From contig JABACO010000002.1 in the NCBI GenBank assembly GCA_013339895.1, positions 17,573,927 to 17,637,926 on the forward strand: a stretch of 64,000 nt of DNA, in the 5' to 3' direction. The position numbers and the translations under genes were made by a program. This stretch comes from Ephydatia muelleri (lineage: Eukaryota; Porifera; Demospongiae; Spongillida; Spongillidae). The notes under the pieces were generated by a model that did not search any database, was not told the DNA's origin, and saw only the letters and a program-made list of their open reading frames with translations. Shown here one piece after another: positions 1 to 9,078 of this stretch. Position 1 is the first letter of the stretch. Each line of letters begins with the position of its first letter.

Positions 1-101
1 GGTCGACGTCTATACAAACCTCCAATTTTTCAGGAGGTTGCCGCTAATTAAGATAATGCGGTAACTATCAGCTGAACCGCAACTTGGACACACCTATTTA
101 T
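1..101. repeat. dispersed repeat, copy 1
   Basis: About 100 bp that recurs almost unchanged at 46102-46203, differing by one inserted base near the start and one substitution near the end; sequence similarity stops after the shared CCTATTTAT. It contains a short hairpin (CCTCC ... GGAGG). The left end is cut by the window edge, so the true length is unknown. Family not recognised. Confidence 0.8.
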
Positions 102-272
102 ATAAAATCAAAACCAATGTACGTATTATGGTTATATTTCTTAATTGACAACCAGCGTATCACATGAGATGTACTACTTGCACAGCTTCATCATTCGAGC
201 TGAGAAGATCCGCATATCAATCCTCGCTCGGATGTAGCTTGTACATTCAGCTGGATGTGTAAGTATATATTA

Positions 273-434
273 AGGCCGGCACACACGGGGCGACTTCCTG
301 CCGATTTGTCGCATGCAACTCGAATGAATATTCCGCAAACCATCAGTAAACTGAACAATTACGGAACTTTTACCCATATTCATTCGAGTTGCATGCGACA
401 AGTCGGCAGGAAGTCGCCCCGTGTGTGCCGACCT
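273..434. mobile_element. PIF/Harbinger-like MITE with TTA target duplication
   Basis: A 162-bp near-palindrome. Inverted arms of about 60 bp start AGGCCGGCACACACGGGGCG on the left and AGGTCGGCACACACGGGGCG on the right (read inward). The element is flanked by direct TTA trinucleotides at 270-272 and 435-437. A 3-bp TWA duplication is the hallmark of PIF/Harbinger transposition. It has no coding capacity, so it would be non-autonomous. The short open frame over it is not a gene. Confidence 0.7.
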
Positions 435-436
435 TT

Positions 437-756
437 AGATACATGTTGTGGATGTATGAAAATGTGTTGAGATGGGTGGAGACTGTGCAAATGGTGTGAG
501 CCATGGGATGTGTGGAGATGGTTGAAAATGTGTGGAGATGGTGTGGTGATGTGTTGAAAAATTGTCCTTCGTGGAGATTGTTCTCCTCAGAGTGGACTTC
601 AAGCTATGAATAGAACATGTGGAGTTGTACATATACTGGAGGCGAGCATTGTCGAGGAGAATAAAGGTAAGAGTGAGTCTCGGCTGTCTCGCTGCTTGAA
701 GATGAGCTATTCCATTAGGGTCAGCTAGATCATGCATGGAGGCAGCATGGTGTGGA
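437..756. other. no gene seen; degenerate GTGGAGATGG-rich stretch
   Basis: 470-545 contains several degenerate copies of a GTGTGGAGATGG-like word. I see no coding frame with supported homology in the rest. Confidence 0.5.
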
Positions 757-1046
757 CTGTATACCATATATGGATGCTGTCAAGACACGCCTCTCAATGC
801 AGCACTATATACCATATATGGATGCTGTCAAGACACGCCTCTCAATGCAGCACTATATACCATATATGGATGCTGTCAAGACACGCCTCTCAATGCAGCA
901 CTATATACCATATATGGATGCTGTCAAGACACGCCTCTCAATGCAGCACTATATACCATATATGGATGCTGTCAAGACACGCCTCTCAATGCAGCACTAT
1001 ATACCAAATATGGATGCTGTCAAGACACGCCTCTCAATGCAGCACT
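757..1046. repeat. 48-bp minisatellite, six copies
   Basis: Six near-identical tandem copies of a 48-bp unit (containing TATGGATGCTGTCAAGACAC). The last copies carry a point change (CCATATATGG to CCAAATATGG). Because 48 is divisible by three and the unit lacks stops, three plus-strand frames stay open; these are not evidence of coding. Confidence 0.95.
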
Positions 1047-1077
1047 GGTTGGGTTGAGGCAGACGTAAAAACATGGA

Positions 1078-1238
1078 TGGGGCTATCTTGCATGGGGCTA
1101 GCCAGAGAGCTTCGGAGACTATCTTGCATGGGCTAGCCAGAGAGCTTCGGAGACTATCTTGCATGGGCTAGCCAGAGAGCTTCGGAGACTATCTTGCATG
1201 GGGCTAGCCAGAGAGCTTCGGAGACTATCTTGCATGGG
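1078..1238. repeat. 35-bp minisatellite, about 4.5 copies
   Basis: Tandem unit of about 35 bp containing TTGCATGGGCTAGCCAGAGA. One or two copies have an extra G in the GGGCTAG run. Confidence 0.9.
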
Positions 1239-1938
1239 CGTTGTTTGCACTTGCCGATAAAGCGTACCCCTCATGGACCTCAGTCACGCAACCCGTTCAT
1301 TCAGGATATTCTCTCCCTCACTCCATACAGGTAGAGCTTGTGACAGATGAACCGGGTATTCTGGAGGATGCCGGTGTAACAGGATGCTCAGCAGGTCTGG
1401 AATGCAAGTCCCTTTAGAAAGCTTCATTGCCTCTGGTAGGGTCCCTACAGGATACACAAATTAGCTAGTGATGTTTTATATCATATCTCCCTGCAGGATT
1501 GTCCTCATAAACATCTGGTGGTCCATTTTGACTTCCTCTTGGTGTGGAGCCTGAGGGATCTTCCGTCCTCACCCCTTCAGCCATCCCTGTCCCGTTCTGG
1601 ACCCAAACACGGATCTGAGCATGGAGAGGTGCAGCGCCCTGATTTCCCCTCACAGGTAGCCACGCCCTTCTCCCCCAGTCGGGAGGTGGTCACGTGACTC
1701 TGGCCTCTGGCCGGGAAGATGGCTCACGAGAAGTGAGGGAAGGAAGGACTGGGCCACCTCAGGAGGCAAGAAGAACTGGCCATTGGATGTGGCCATGCAG
1801 GTGGCCAGTCAAGAAATAGTACTGTGGGTAGTCCTCGTCCTCTGGGGAACACCCGGGGAGGCAAAGGCGATGTCTTCCTCTGCCACATGCACATCACGTG
1901 TTCCATGATCTCTCTCCGAGCGGGGGTGTGTCGGGTCC
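1239..1938. other. no gene recognised
   Basis: About 700 bp with no convincing frame or repeat. It may include 5' remains of the LINE-like element that follows, but translated similarity to the 18-kb copy is only clear from about 1990. Confidence 0.4.
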
Positions 1939-2466
1939 ATGGTGAGACTAACTCCTTTTGCTGCAGTGGGATCATGCCGCCATATGTATGGCCCCTTTGA
2001 ATACACTGTAGTGCACTTCCTTCACCGTGCGCATGCTTCTGTCCAAGTTGAAGTTGGCGCTGGGCTCTTTCCCGACCATTCTCAGTCACGACCTGCCGAT
2101 ATTCTGTTGCAGAATTGGAACCTTGGGAGGCCCGTGGCCCTGGACATCTCCGTTGTCTCACCGCTAAACCCTTCAACTTTAGCTGAAGCGGGAGCAACGT
2201 TTGGTGCAGTCCTTGAGGCAACGGAGAGCAGGAAACACCAGGCCAACGATGAAAAGTGTTCAGCTCTAGGGTGGGTCTCAACCCCTCTAGCAGTTGATTC
2301 CTATGGGGCTTGGGGTAAAGAGGCTTCATTGTTTTTTGCACAAGTTGCTGCTCGGCTTGCAATCCACAAGTCCCTGCCAAAGTTACAGGCTTCTTTCTAT
2401 CTGTTCTCCAACTTAAGCATTTGCTTGATTAGAGCAAATGCCAGAGCCATTCTCCGAAGAGTGTAG
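1939..2466 (+). pseudogene. 5'-truncated LINE-like element, C-terminal nuclease-like domain
   Basis: The 175-codon frame aligns with the C-terminal part of the element at 17.3-19.1 kb: both share a RPADIL-x-W core, GKPAALD/GRPVALD followed by a S-PLN motif, an EAG motif, a YGAWG motif and a RANA-x-AIL ending before the stop. In the fuller copy this region follows reverse transcriptase and a CCHC knuckle, the order seen in R2-type non-LTR elements with a restriction-like endonuclease. The acidic and S-P residues could be nuclease core positions, but that is inference. RT and knuckle are missing here, so the copy is dead. The first ~15 residues do not align, so the true left edge is uncertain. 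The Gypsy element at 2543 inserted just downstream of its stop. Confidence 0.65.
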
Positions 2467-2542
2467 AACCGTACCTGTCTGTGTTTGATGTGTATTTTAT
2501 ACATGTACTGTATATTTGTAAAGCTCATCAATAATGACCATG

Positions 2543-2683
2543 TGTAACAACGTGGCTACTAACTAGGCTCGCTCAAGTAGCGCAACGCAACACTCACGCA
2601 AGAGAACAGCAACCAATCGACACTCTCCAATACAATAATCTCTCCGCGCATGCTCGTACATCTTAATTAACTGAAATGTTACA
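2543..2683 (-). repeat. 3' LTR (141 bp)
   Basis: Begins TGTAACAACG and ends AATGTTACA on the plus strand, giving the usual TG...CA ends. It reads base for base the same as 8454-8594. Relative to the minus-strand element this is the downstream LTR. Confidence 0.95.
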
Positions 2684-2698
2684 TTACTCTCCTCTTTT
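2684..2698 (-). promoter_or_regulatory. polypurine tract of the Gypsy element
   Basis: On the minus strand a purine-rich run (AAAAGAGGAGAGTAA) lies directly before the 3' LTR, where second-strand priming starts in LTR retrotransposons. Confidence 0.75.
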
Positions 2699-2720
2699 CG
2701 AAGAATTCGTCCCGAATCTT

Positions 2721-5549
2721 TCATTCAATCAACTGCCTTAGCCTCTGAGGGGGCTTGATCTTTGAACGGTCCCTCAGGGAATATGAAACCGGGGCTGGCT
2801 GAACAGTAGTTTCTTTGCTAGGTAGTGTTGAAACTGCTCCATCACTCGAACCGCATCCATCCAAGACATCTGATTCATCCAGGGCATCAGATGGGGTGGC
2901 TTCACTAAGGGTTTCCTCCCTTATGATATCTGGCCCATCAACTGCTTCTGGATCAACATCACCCTGAGATAACAGCCTATCCACCCACTTGGGAACTTTA
3001 CCAGCACTCTTTCGATTGCCACCGTACCAGTAGAATCCGGCAGGTAGCTGCTCTGGACACATACAAGCTCTACTTTGATGCACTTGGATTGGGCCATCAT
3101 CAGGGAAGAACACCTTCACTACAGTGATGTCAGGGTCATTGATTTGAGTGACTCTGTATGGCCCATGCCAAGGTCGTGACAGCTTCCTCTGTTTGCCAGT
3201 CTCATCCTGAGGAAATCTCACTAAAACCCAATGGCCTAACTTGAAAGTTACAGGTCTTGACTTCCTATCATACTGCTGCTTGTACCGCTGTTGAGCTGCT
3301 TGGATACTACTGACTGCAAGTTCTCGTGCTGATGAAAGGGACAGAATGAGTTCCTCCCGATAATCACTGATCTCAATTAGTCCAGGTTGTTCAGTTGGTA
3401 ACAGTGCTGCTTCGGTGGGTGATCTAAGGTCAACTCCGTAGAGAAGGAAGGATGGTTTTTCCTTAGTTGACTCATGTGGTGTATTCCTATAGGCCCATAA
3501 AACACCGGGTAAATACCGATCCCACTGGCTACCAAATTTTGCAACATGCTTCCGTAGCATTGACTTGAGCGTTCGATTCATGCGCTCCACCATGCCATCA
3601 CACTGAGGATGATATGCAGTGGTGTTGAGTTTGGTGGTGCCTAAAAGCTGACACACATCTTGCATGACTAAAGCCAGCAAGTTGGTTCCCCGATCTGATA
3701 AGAGACTTTCCGGGCAACCAAACAAGGGTAGGACTTCCTCAGCCAAGAGTCTTGCAATCCGGATGGCCTTCTGGTCTGGTGCAGGAAACACCAACGGCCA
3801 CTTTGTTAGAAAGTCTTGGAACACAATAACATAACGGTTTCCTTTTTCAGTGACTGGCAACTCCATAATATCAACTCCTAGGATCTGGAATGGTCGTTGA
3901 ACTGGGATAGGGTGCAGGGGTGGTTGGTTCCTCCTTCCGTAACCTGACACAACTGCACATTCCGCACAGTTCCTGCTGAATTCAAAGGAATCATGATACA
4001 GTGTGTCCCACCACCAACGACGACTAACAACGTTGTAAAGGCGTTGTCCTGAGAAGTGACCAGCCATGATACCTCCATGATTCTCTAGCAGTATTTGCTC
4101 TTGAAGATGAACAGGTACAACTGCTCGTTTCCTGTTTCCCCTCTGGTGATCAACAAAGTACAGTACATGATCAACAATGGTGAAGTGCATGGCTTTGGCC
4201 ACCAGCTGGCGAACATCACTTTGACTGTTCTCTGGTAGAGTACCACACTCCAGGTAATCACAGAGCTCTCTCAGGTTGCTGTCTTTACGCTGCTCCAAAT
4301 AAAAGTTGTTTACCACTGTTTTTTGCTTAAGGGGCATGTCTAGAAGTTCAGATATGTCTGTATCTTGAAGTGCAGACATCTGCATCACGTGAGCTTCAAT
4401 ATCTACTTGCCCTTCATCTGCCGATGACACTGGGTTACGTGACAGAGCATCTGCCTGAGTGTTTTCACGACCTGGTCGATACACAATGTTTACTTGTCCA
4501 ATGCCACACCCAAATACTTTCAACCACCATCGGGCATGTTTTCCACTGGAACCCGGTGTCTCCAGTATAGACTTGACAGCTGAATGATCCGTAATCACCA
4601 TCACATTGTGCCCATACAGGTATGCTCTAAAATGCTGAACAGCCCAAACAACTGCCAAGGTCTCCAGTTCTGTAATGCTGTAGTTTCTCTCTGCAACTGA
4701 AAGGGATCTGCTAGCATAGGCCACAGGATGTAACCTTCCATCATCAAGCTTTTGCGACAATACTGCACCAATCCCCTTCACACTAGCATCCGTTTCCAAT
4801 ACAAAGTCCCGTTCAAAGTTGGGGTAAGCTAGGATTGGAGCTTGCACCAACTTTTGCTTAAGGCATTCAAATGCTTGCTGGCACTCTTCATTCCATTTCC
4901 AGCTGACATCCTTCCTTGTCAAGTTATGCAGAGGAGCTGCAATCTTTGCAAACTGTCCAATAAATCTACGATAGTACGAAGTTAGCCCCAGGAATTGACG
5001 CACTTGAGTCAATGATTGTGGCTGAGGATAGTTGGTGACAGCGGCCACTTGTTTTGGATTAGGGCTCAGTCCTTCAGATGAGATCACATGGCCTAGGTAC
5101 TCCACTCTGGGTCTTACAAAATGACACTTGGTCAGCTTTAACTTCAGATTAGCACTCCGTAATCTGCCCATAACCTTGCTTAAGTGGACAAGATGTTCTT
5201 CAAATGTGCGTGAGGATATCAGCAGATCGTCTACATAGACTCCCACAAAATCTGGTCCCTCAGGTGGGTTTAGATCACTGATCACCCTTTGCATGAGTCT
5301 CTGGAAGACTGCCGGGGCATTCGTCAACCCAAAAGGCATTACTTGAAATTCAAACAATCCATTCTGAGTGACGAAAGCTGTTTTCTCTTTTGATGATTTG
5401 TTCATTCTGATCTGCCAAAAACCTGCAGCCAAGTCAAGGGTAGAAAAGTATTTCGACTTTCCTAGTTGGTCCAATAGATCATCAATTCTAGGTAGTGGAA
5501 ACTTGTCCGGCTTAGTGACTGAGTTAAGCTTCCTGTAATCCACGCACAT
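2721..5549 (-). CDS. Ty3/Gypsy pol: reverse transcriptase, RNase H, integrase
   Basis: A 942-codon open frame as reported from the internal Met; the same frame extends upstream to about 5594. Order: RT with MPFGLTNAPAVF and the catalytic YVDD near 5225-5236; RNase H with the ETDAS motif and a DHSAV segment; an H-H-C-C integrase zinc domain (H..GHF ... CAEC); a D-D-E integrase core (GVDIME; SDRGTN); and a C-terminal GPY-like module (RPWHGPYRV) followed by an acidic tail. The order RT-RH-IN defines Ty3/Gypsy. The RT fingers are encoded in another frame (5590-5955), so this frame alone lacks the start of RT. Confidence 0.93.
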   Translation of the reverse strand: MCVDYRKLNSVTKPDKFPLPRIDDLLDQLGKSKYFSTLDLAAGFWQIRMNKSSKEKTAFVTQNGLFEFQVMPFGLTNAPAVFQRLMQRVISDLNPPEGPDFVGVYVDDLLISSRTFEEHLVHLSKVMGRLRSANLKLKLTKCHFVRPRVEYLGHVISSEGLSPNPKQVAAVTNYPQPQSLTQVRQFLGLTSYYRRFIGQFAKIAAPLHNLTRKDVSWKWNEECQQAFECLKQKLVQAPILAYPNFERDFVLETDASVKGIGAVLSQKLDDGRLHPVAYASRSLSVAERNYSITELETLAVVWAVQHFRAYLYGHNVMVITDHSAVKSILETPGSSGKHARWWLKVFGCGIGQVNIVYRPGRENTQADALSRNPVSSADEGQVDIEAHVMQMSALQDTDISELLDMPLKQKTVVNNFYLEQRKDSNLRELCDYLECGTLPENSQSDVRQLVAKAMHFTIVDHVLYFVDHQRGNRKRAVVPVHLQEQILLENHGGIMAGHFSGQRLYNVVSRRWWWDTLYHDSFEFSRNCAECAVVSGYGRRNQPPLHPIPVQRPFQILGVDIMELPVTEKGNRYVIVFQDFLTKWPLVFPAPDQKAIRIARLLAEEVLPLFGCPESLLSDRGTNLLALVMQDVCQLLGTTKLNTTAYHPQCDGMVERMNRTLKSMLRKHVAKFGSQWDRYLPGVLWAYRNTPHESTKEKPSFLLYGVDLRSPTEAALLPTEQPGLIEISDYREELILSLSSARELAVSSIQAAQQRYKQQYDRKSRPVTFKLGHWVLVRFPQDETGKQRKLSRPWHGPYRVTQINDPDITVVKVFFPDDGPIQVHQSRACMCPEQLPAGFYWYGGNRKSAGKVPKWVDRLLSQGDVDPEAVDGPDIIREETLSEATPSDALDESDVLDGCGSSDGAVSTLPSKETTVQPAPVSYSLRDRSKIKPPQRLRQLIE

Positions 5550-5589
5550 TCGTAGTGTGCCATCCTTCTTGCGAGCAAGTACAATTGGG

Positions 5590-5955
5590 CTAGCCCATGG
5601 GACTGTTTGACGGTTGGATCACATTACTGTCCTGCATCTCTTTCAATTGCTGTGCAACCTCTTGCCGCACTGCAAATGGGAGTCGTCTAACTGCCTGTCT
5701 GGTTGGAGCAGCTTCTCCCGTATCAATATTCATCTCGACTAGATCTGTCTCTCCTCTCTCTCCTTCATTCAGAGAAAACACATCATGATAATCTCCAATC
5801 ACTGATAACAGCCTGTCCTGCTCCTCTTCAGAAAGAAAGCTATCTGAGATTTTGATACCAAATGCTCTATAACTTTTGTTTTCGCCCTTCGTTATCAGGG
5901 CTCGTAACATTTCCAACCACACTCCCAAGACAAAGAGAGTTACTGCAATTCCCAT
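5590..5955 (-). CDS. Gypsy pol N-terminal segment in a separate frame
   Basis: 121 codons running from the end of gag-pro into the RT fingers. The segment GETDLVEMNIDTG followed by RRLPFAVRQEV and VIQPSNSP is the usual lead-in to a Gypsy RT, and pol resumes immediately in the next frame at about 5594. It overlaps gag-pro by 89 bp. Both junctions require a net +1 change. The first could be programmed frameshifting; the second, inside the RT domain, is more likely a mutation or a sequence error. Confidence 0.75.
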   Translation of the reverse strand: MGIAVTLFVLGVWLEMLRALITKGENKSYRAFGIKISDSFLSEEEQDRLLSVIGDYHDVFSLNEGERGETDLVEMNIDTGEAAPTRQAVRRLPFAVRQEVAQQLKEMQDSNVIQPSNSPMG

Positions 5956-8395
5956 TGTAGCTTTTCTTCATGTGAGCAACCACCTCCACAGACTGTGCTA
6001 TCCCAATCTGTCTCCCAGACTCCATTTTCTGGGATATTCCAGAGTAATTGTCCAGCGTAACTAATGCCGTGCTGTGATCTGCAGGTTGGACTAAAGCATT
6101 CACTAGCTGCACGTTCACTTCATCCCACAATGTGCTATCAGCTTCGAGCAGTAAGGGTGTGTTCTTTGGGATCTGGTGCACACCATCTAATTGGACCTTA
6201 ACCGTACTGCTCTGGTAAGGTAAAATTCGCACATACTGGATGAGTCGCACTCTAACTGCAGGCACAGTACAATTTCTATTGTGCATCTTTTTCGGTACTT
6301 TCACGGGATGCACTTCTGGATGGTAAGATATAATTCCAAGTTGCCTACACGTGCCTTCCGACAATAGCAGCTGTTCTGGAGCATCCATTTTTACATACAC
6401 AGGTGTATTCATCACTTTGTCTTGAAAACAGATGTCGAGGTTCACCTTACCGTCAATGTGGAATGGTTTCCTATCATAGCCTCGTGGAGTTTTGTCAGGT
6501 CGTTGGAAGTCTCTCTTATGCAGTCTTGCCACAGCTGCAACTTGCTTGAACAGTTTGCCACCCATGATACTAATATCAGCTCCACTGTCTACTATGCCAA
6601 AGCACGGTACACCACCAATTGCCACCTGGACACACTTGGGCTCACTCCCTCGGTCTGTGACATGCACAACCTTAACATCCAATGATTCGTCAGAGTCTGA
6701 CTGCAAATAACTTGATGGGTCATCCAAATCTCCACTCTTCACGATCTTGGTTCTTGACGATTTGTCGGTAGGCCCAACACTTTCTCGTTTAGGAAGCTTG
6801 CAGTCCTTAGCGAAGTGACCAGCCCTGTCACAGTTCCAGCAATGCCTTGATTTGTTCATTCCCTGAGACTGCTGTTTACTGTTTGAACTGGCACCTTTCC
6901 CTGTCTGAAGCTCATCCCTATCACCTGGCTTTTTCAGTGGTTTGCTTGAACTCTGCTGCTGATGGTATTGTTGTCTTTTTAACAGCTCACTCTGCCGACG
7001 TTCTTCACTTCTGGCTGAGATGCACAACTCCTGGTATGTGCGAGCTCCTGACACAGCTGGAGATTTCAACAGGTCATATCTGAGACCTTCTTGCAATTGA
7101 CCATACAGCAAGGCATCCCTTGTCTCTGCAGACAATTTCTCCCTTCCGTATGCTCTCCTAAAAACACTCTCCAGACGGCGTATGAAATCTGCCACAATTT
7201 CACCCTGTTGCTGTGTTAAGTGGCGGAAATCTTGAGCTGCAAGAGCAGGCCCACCTGGATCCAGTCTATTTCTCAGTGCAGCCAGGGCTGCTCCAAAATT
7301 CTCAGTGGCATCCGCACCAAGTAGAGTCCACTCTTGAAGGGCCTTACCTCTCAAGTGACCTGCTAATTGTAACAACTTTTCCGACTCAGACCAACCGTTC
7401 CATATGGACGCCCTCTCAAAAGTTGATAACCAGTCTTCCCAAAGGACATCTGGTTGTTCACCTGTAAAAGAATCAACAGGCGGTGCCTTTCCTCTCCCTC
7501 GCACTTGCCGACTGTGATCCACTTGATTTGCCTCTTGTTCATCATTGTCCTTTGTTTCTCGGCTTGTGCTCCTACTACTAGACCTAGAACTGCTCACCGA
7601 CAAGGGTATAGATTTTGAGATCTTTGTGATGCTTTTGGAGTGTTCAGTATTGAGTTTCACCTTTAGAAGTGCTATTTCATCCTCTTTCTTTTCGAGCAAC
7701 TCCTCATGTTCCAACATCAATTCACACCGAAGCTTCCAAAACCGCTTTGATCTCTGCTTCTCCCTAGCAATCTCTGCTTGTAGATCTTCTATTTCTTTCT
7801 CATGTGATTCAATGGCCAACCTTGCTTCACTCAGACCATCCTCCAAGTCACGGATGGTTTCATTGTGTCCTTCAAGAGAAGAAATGGTTTCTTTCTGCTC
7901 TTCAACAACCGCTCTTAGCCTTTCCAGCTCCGCTTCCAGCTCTTCTCCACCATCTCCACTGTCATGTGGTTCAATATCGCCGTCAGAAGTAGTCTCTTTT
8001 TGGCCTTCCTTGATCACGTTCTGTTCTTCGCTGACCGCTCGAGGCCTTTCTAACGCATTTCTACCATCACGTGACAAGACCTCGTGGTCGCCGCCATTAA
8101 TTTTCCGTATAGTACCACTATCGTCCACAAGGTACAATACTGCGCGCTCACCATCGCCTTGTACAATGACTTGTACGTTGCACGGTTCATGTCCCATGTC
8201 CTGAAGTCTGCCTTCAATCATCTGTCGGATCTCCGATACCGATGCATCCGTGGACACTCCTAACGATTCGCCGATTCTTTTGAGGCGAAAGGAGGTTAAA
8301 CGCCTAGAGTTCAGTGCAAATACTTGTCCCTGCGGCGGCCATTCCTCCTCTCCGGACTCCTGCTGTGAAGCCAGACCGTCCGGGCCTTCGGCCAT
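5867..8395 (-). CDS. Ty3/Gypsy gag-protease with N-terminal coiled coil
   Basis: The frame is open upstream into the LTR, but I place the start at the ATG at 8395 (MAEGPDG), the first Met after the primer site. The roughly 842-aa product has an acidic N-terminal part, a long Glu/Leu-rich predicted coiled coil (about residues 150-260), a retrotransposon gag region (WEDWLSTFERA through the RRLESVFRRAYG segment), one CCHC knuckle (CWNCDRAGHFAKDC, near 6800-6842) and an aspartic protease with the DSGADI active-site motif near 6573-6590. Gag forms the particle and protease matures it. The long coiled coil before capsid is unusual. The reading frame ends before RT. Confidence 0.9.
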   Translation of the reverse strand: MAEGPDGLASQQESGEEEWPPQGQVFALNSRRLTSFRLKRIGESLGVSTDASVSEIRQMIEGRLQDMGHEPCNVQVIVQGDGERAVLYLVDDSGTIRKINGGDHEVLSRDGRNALERPRAVSEEQNVIKEGQKETTSDGDIEPHDSGDGGEELEAELERLRAVVEEQKETISSLEGHNETIRDLEDGLSEARLAIESHEKEIEDLQAEIAREKQRSKRFWKLRCELMLEHEELLEKKEDEIALLKVKLNTEHSKSITKISKSIPLSVSSSRSSSRSTSRETKDNDEQEANQVDHSRQVRGRGKAPPVDSFTGEQPDVLWEDWLSTFERASIWNGWSESEKLLQLAGHLRGKALQEWTLLGADATENFGAALAALRNRLDPGGPALAAQDFRHLTQQQGEIVADFIRRLESVFRRAYGREKLSAETRDALLYGQLQEGLRYDLLKSPAVSGARTYQELCISARSEERRQSELLKRQQYHQQQSSSKPLKKPGDRDELQTGKGASSNSKQQSQGMNKSRHCWNCDRAGHFAKDCKLPKRESVGPTDKSSRTKIVKSGDLDDPSSYLQSDSDESLDVKVVHVTDRGSEPKCVQVAIGGVPCFGIVDSGADISIMGGKLFKQVAAVARLHKRDFQRPDKTPRGYDRKPFHIDGKVNLDICFQDKVMNTPVYVKMDAPEQLLLSEGTCRQLGIISYHPEVHPVKVPKKMHNRNCTVPAVRVRLIQYVRILPYQSSTVKVQLDGVHQIPKNTPLLLEADSTLWDEVNVQLVNALVQPADHSTALVTLDNYSGISQKMESGRQIGIAQSVEVVAHMKKSYNGNCSNSLCLGSVVGNVTSPDNEGRKQKL

Positions 8396-8436
8396 TTCTG
8401 CTGTGACCGGCGTTGAAACCACGACCTCTTGTCGTG

Positions 8437-8453
8437 TCTCGGTGGGACCTCCA
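8437..8453 (-). promoter_or_regulatory. primer binding site, probably for tRNA-Gln
   Basis: Directly inside the 5' LTR the minus strand reads TGGAGGTCCCACCGAGA. Its complement ends GGGACCTCCA, matching my memory of a metazoan tRNA-Gln acceptor end plus CCA. The position and the TGG start are clear; the tRNA identity is from memory. Confidence 0.7.
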
Positions 8454-8594
8454 TGTAACAACGTGGCTACTAACTAGGCTCGCTCAAGTAGCGCAACGCA
8501 ACACTCACGCAAGAGAACAGCAACCAATCGACACTCTCCAATACAATAATCTCTCCGCGCATGCTCGTACATCTTAATTAACTGAAATGTTACA
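8454..8594 (-). repeat. 5' LTR (141 bp)
   Basis: Upstream LTR for the minus-strand element, reading the same as 2543-2683. It would carry the promoter. It is followed by the CATG target duplication at 8595-8598. Confidence 0.95.
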
Positions 8595-8740
8595 CATGTA
8601 TAAACAGAGATAATTTTAAGCTACAGTGTCAAATACACCAATACACAACAGATACTGAGGGAACCTTGGCTTCTGCAACAGCCAGATCAATCACACTGGA
8701 TCTGAATGCTCGCCCCTGTGATGATCGAGCACCTCTTAGG

Positions 8741-9078
8741 CATATTAGACACAGTCAGCGCACTTTGTGGTCTTAATCTTTTACTTCAACACTCATCAGC
8801 CTTTCTTTACAGCCGATACGCAAGAGTTTTGTCTCGTACCCAGACCCTTATTCCCGCAGCTGCGGATGGAATACATCACCTCTTCCACATAGTAGTGATG
8901 TAATCCATCCGCAGCTACGGGAATAAGGGTCTGGGTACAAGACAAGCTCTGCGTATTCCGACTAAACCAAGGGGCGTGGCTGTGAAAGTCTTGTTATTGG
9001 GCGTGGTCTGCACGTCAGCGAAAAATCGCTCATTGTTAGATTATAATCAAACATCGTCCTACTACATCGACCAAAGAT
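8741..9078 (+). promoter_or_regulatory. 5' flank of gene copy A, shared with copy B
   Basis: Sequence from the ATTAGACACAG-(T/C)-CAGCGCAC segment to the start codon aligns with 48946-49211 upstream of copy B, including AACATCGTCCTACTACA just before the ATG. The two diverge where a fold-back element interrupts copy A. This should contain the promoter and 5' UTR; no clear TATA box or initiator was seen. Confidence 0.6.
8815..8958. mobile_element. fold-back/MITE with GTCTCGTACCCAGACCC termini
   Basis: Inverted arms of about 60 bp (TACGCAAGAG.TTTTGTCTCGTACCC...GCAGCTGCGGATGGA and its reverse complement) surround a loop of about 20 bp. The core terminal sequence GTCTCGTACCCAGACCC is shared with the element at 35171-35261, so both belong to one family. 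It is absent from the matching position upstream of copy B (about 49028), so it inserted after the duplication or was lost from B. No clear target duplication. Confidence 0.75.

Larger units (their letters stand above)
2543..8594 (-). mobile_element. near-intact Ty3/Gypsy LTR retrotransposon
   Basis: A 6,052-bp element on the minus strand: two 141-bp LTRs that look identical, a primer binding site next to the right LTR, gag-protease, RT-RNase H-integrase, and a polypurine tract next to the left LTR. A 4-bp CATG duplication flanks it (2539-2542 and 8595-8598). Identical LTRs imply recent insertion. Frame changes separate gag-pro, the RT N-terminal part and the rest of pol, so the copy may not be autonomous as sequenced. 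Confidence 0.95.

Noticed and set aside
732-1136. Cys-rich repeat peptides in three frames
   Set aside because: Forty-eight-bp minisatellite with no stops in three frames and no homologue recognised.
1724-2380. 218-codon minus-strand frame
   Set aside because: Antisense shadow of the LINE-like C-terminal fragment, which has clear homology on the plus strand.
7545-8204. 219-codon plus-strand Ser-rich frame
   Set aside because: Antisense of the gag coiled coil.
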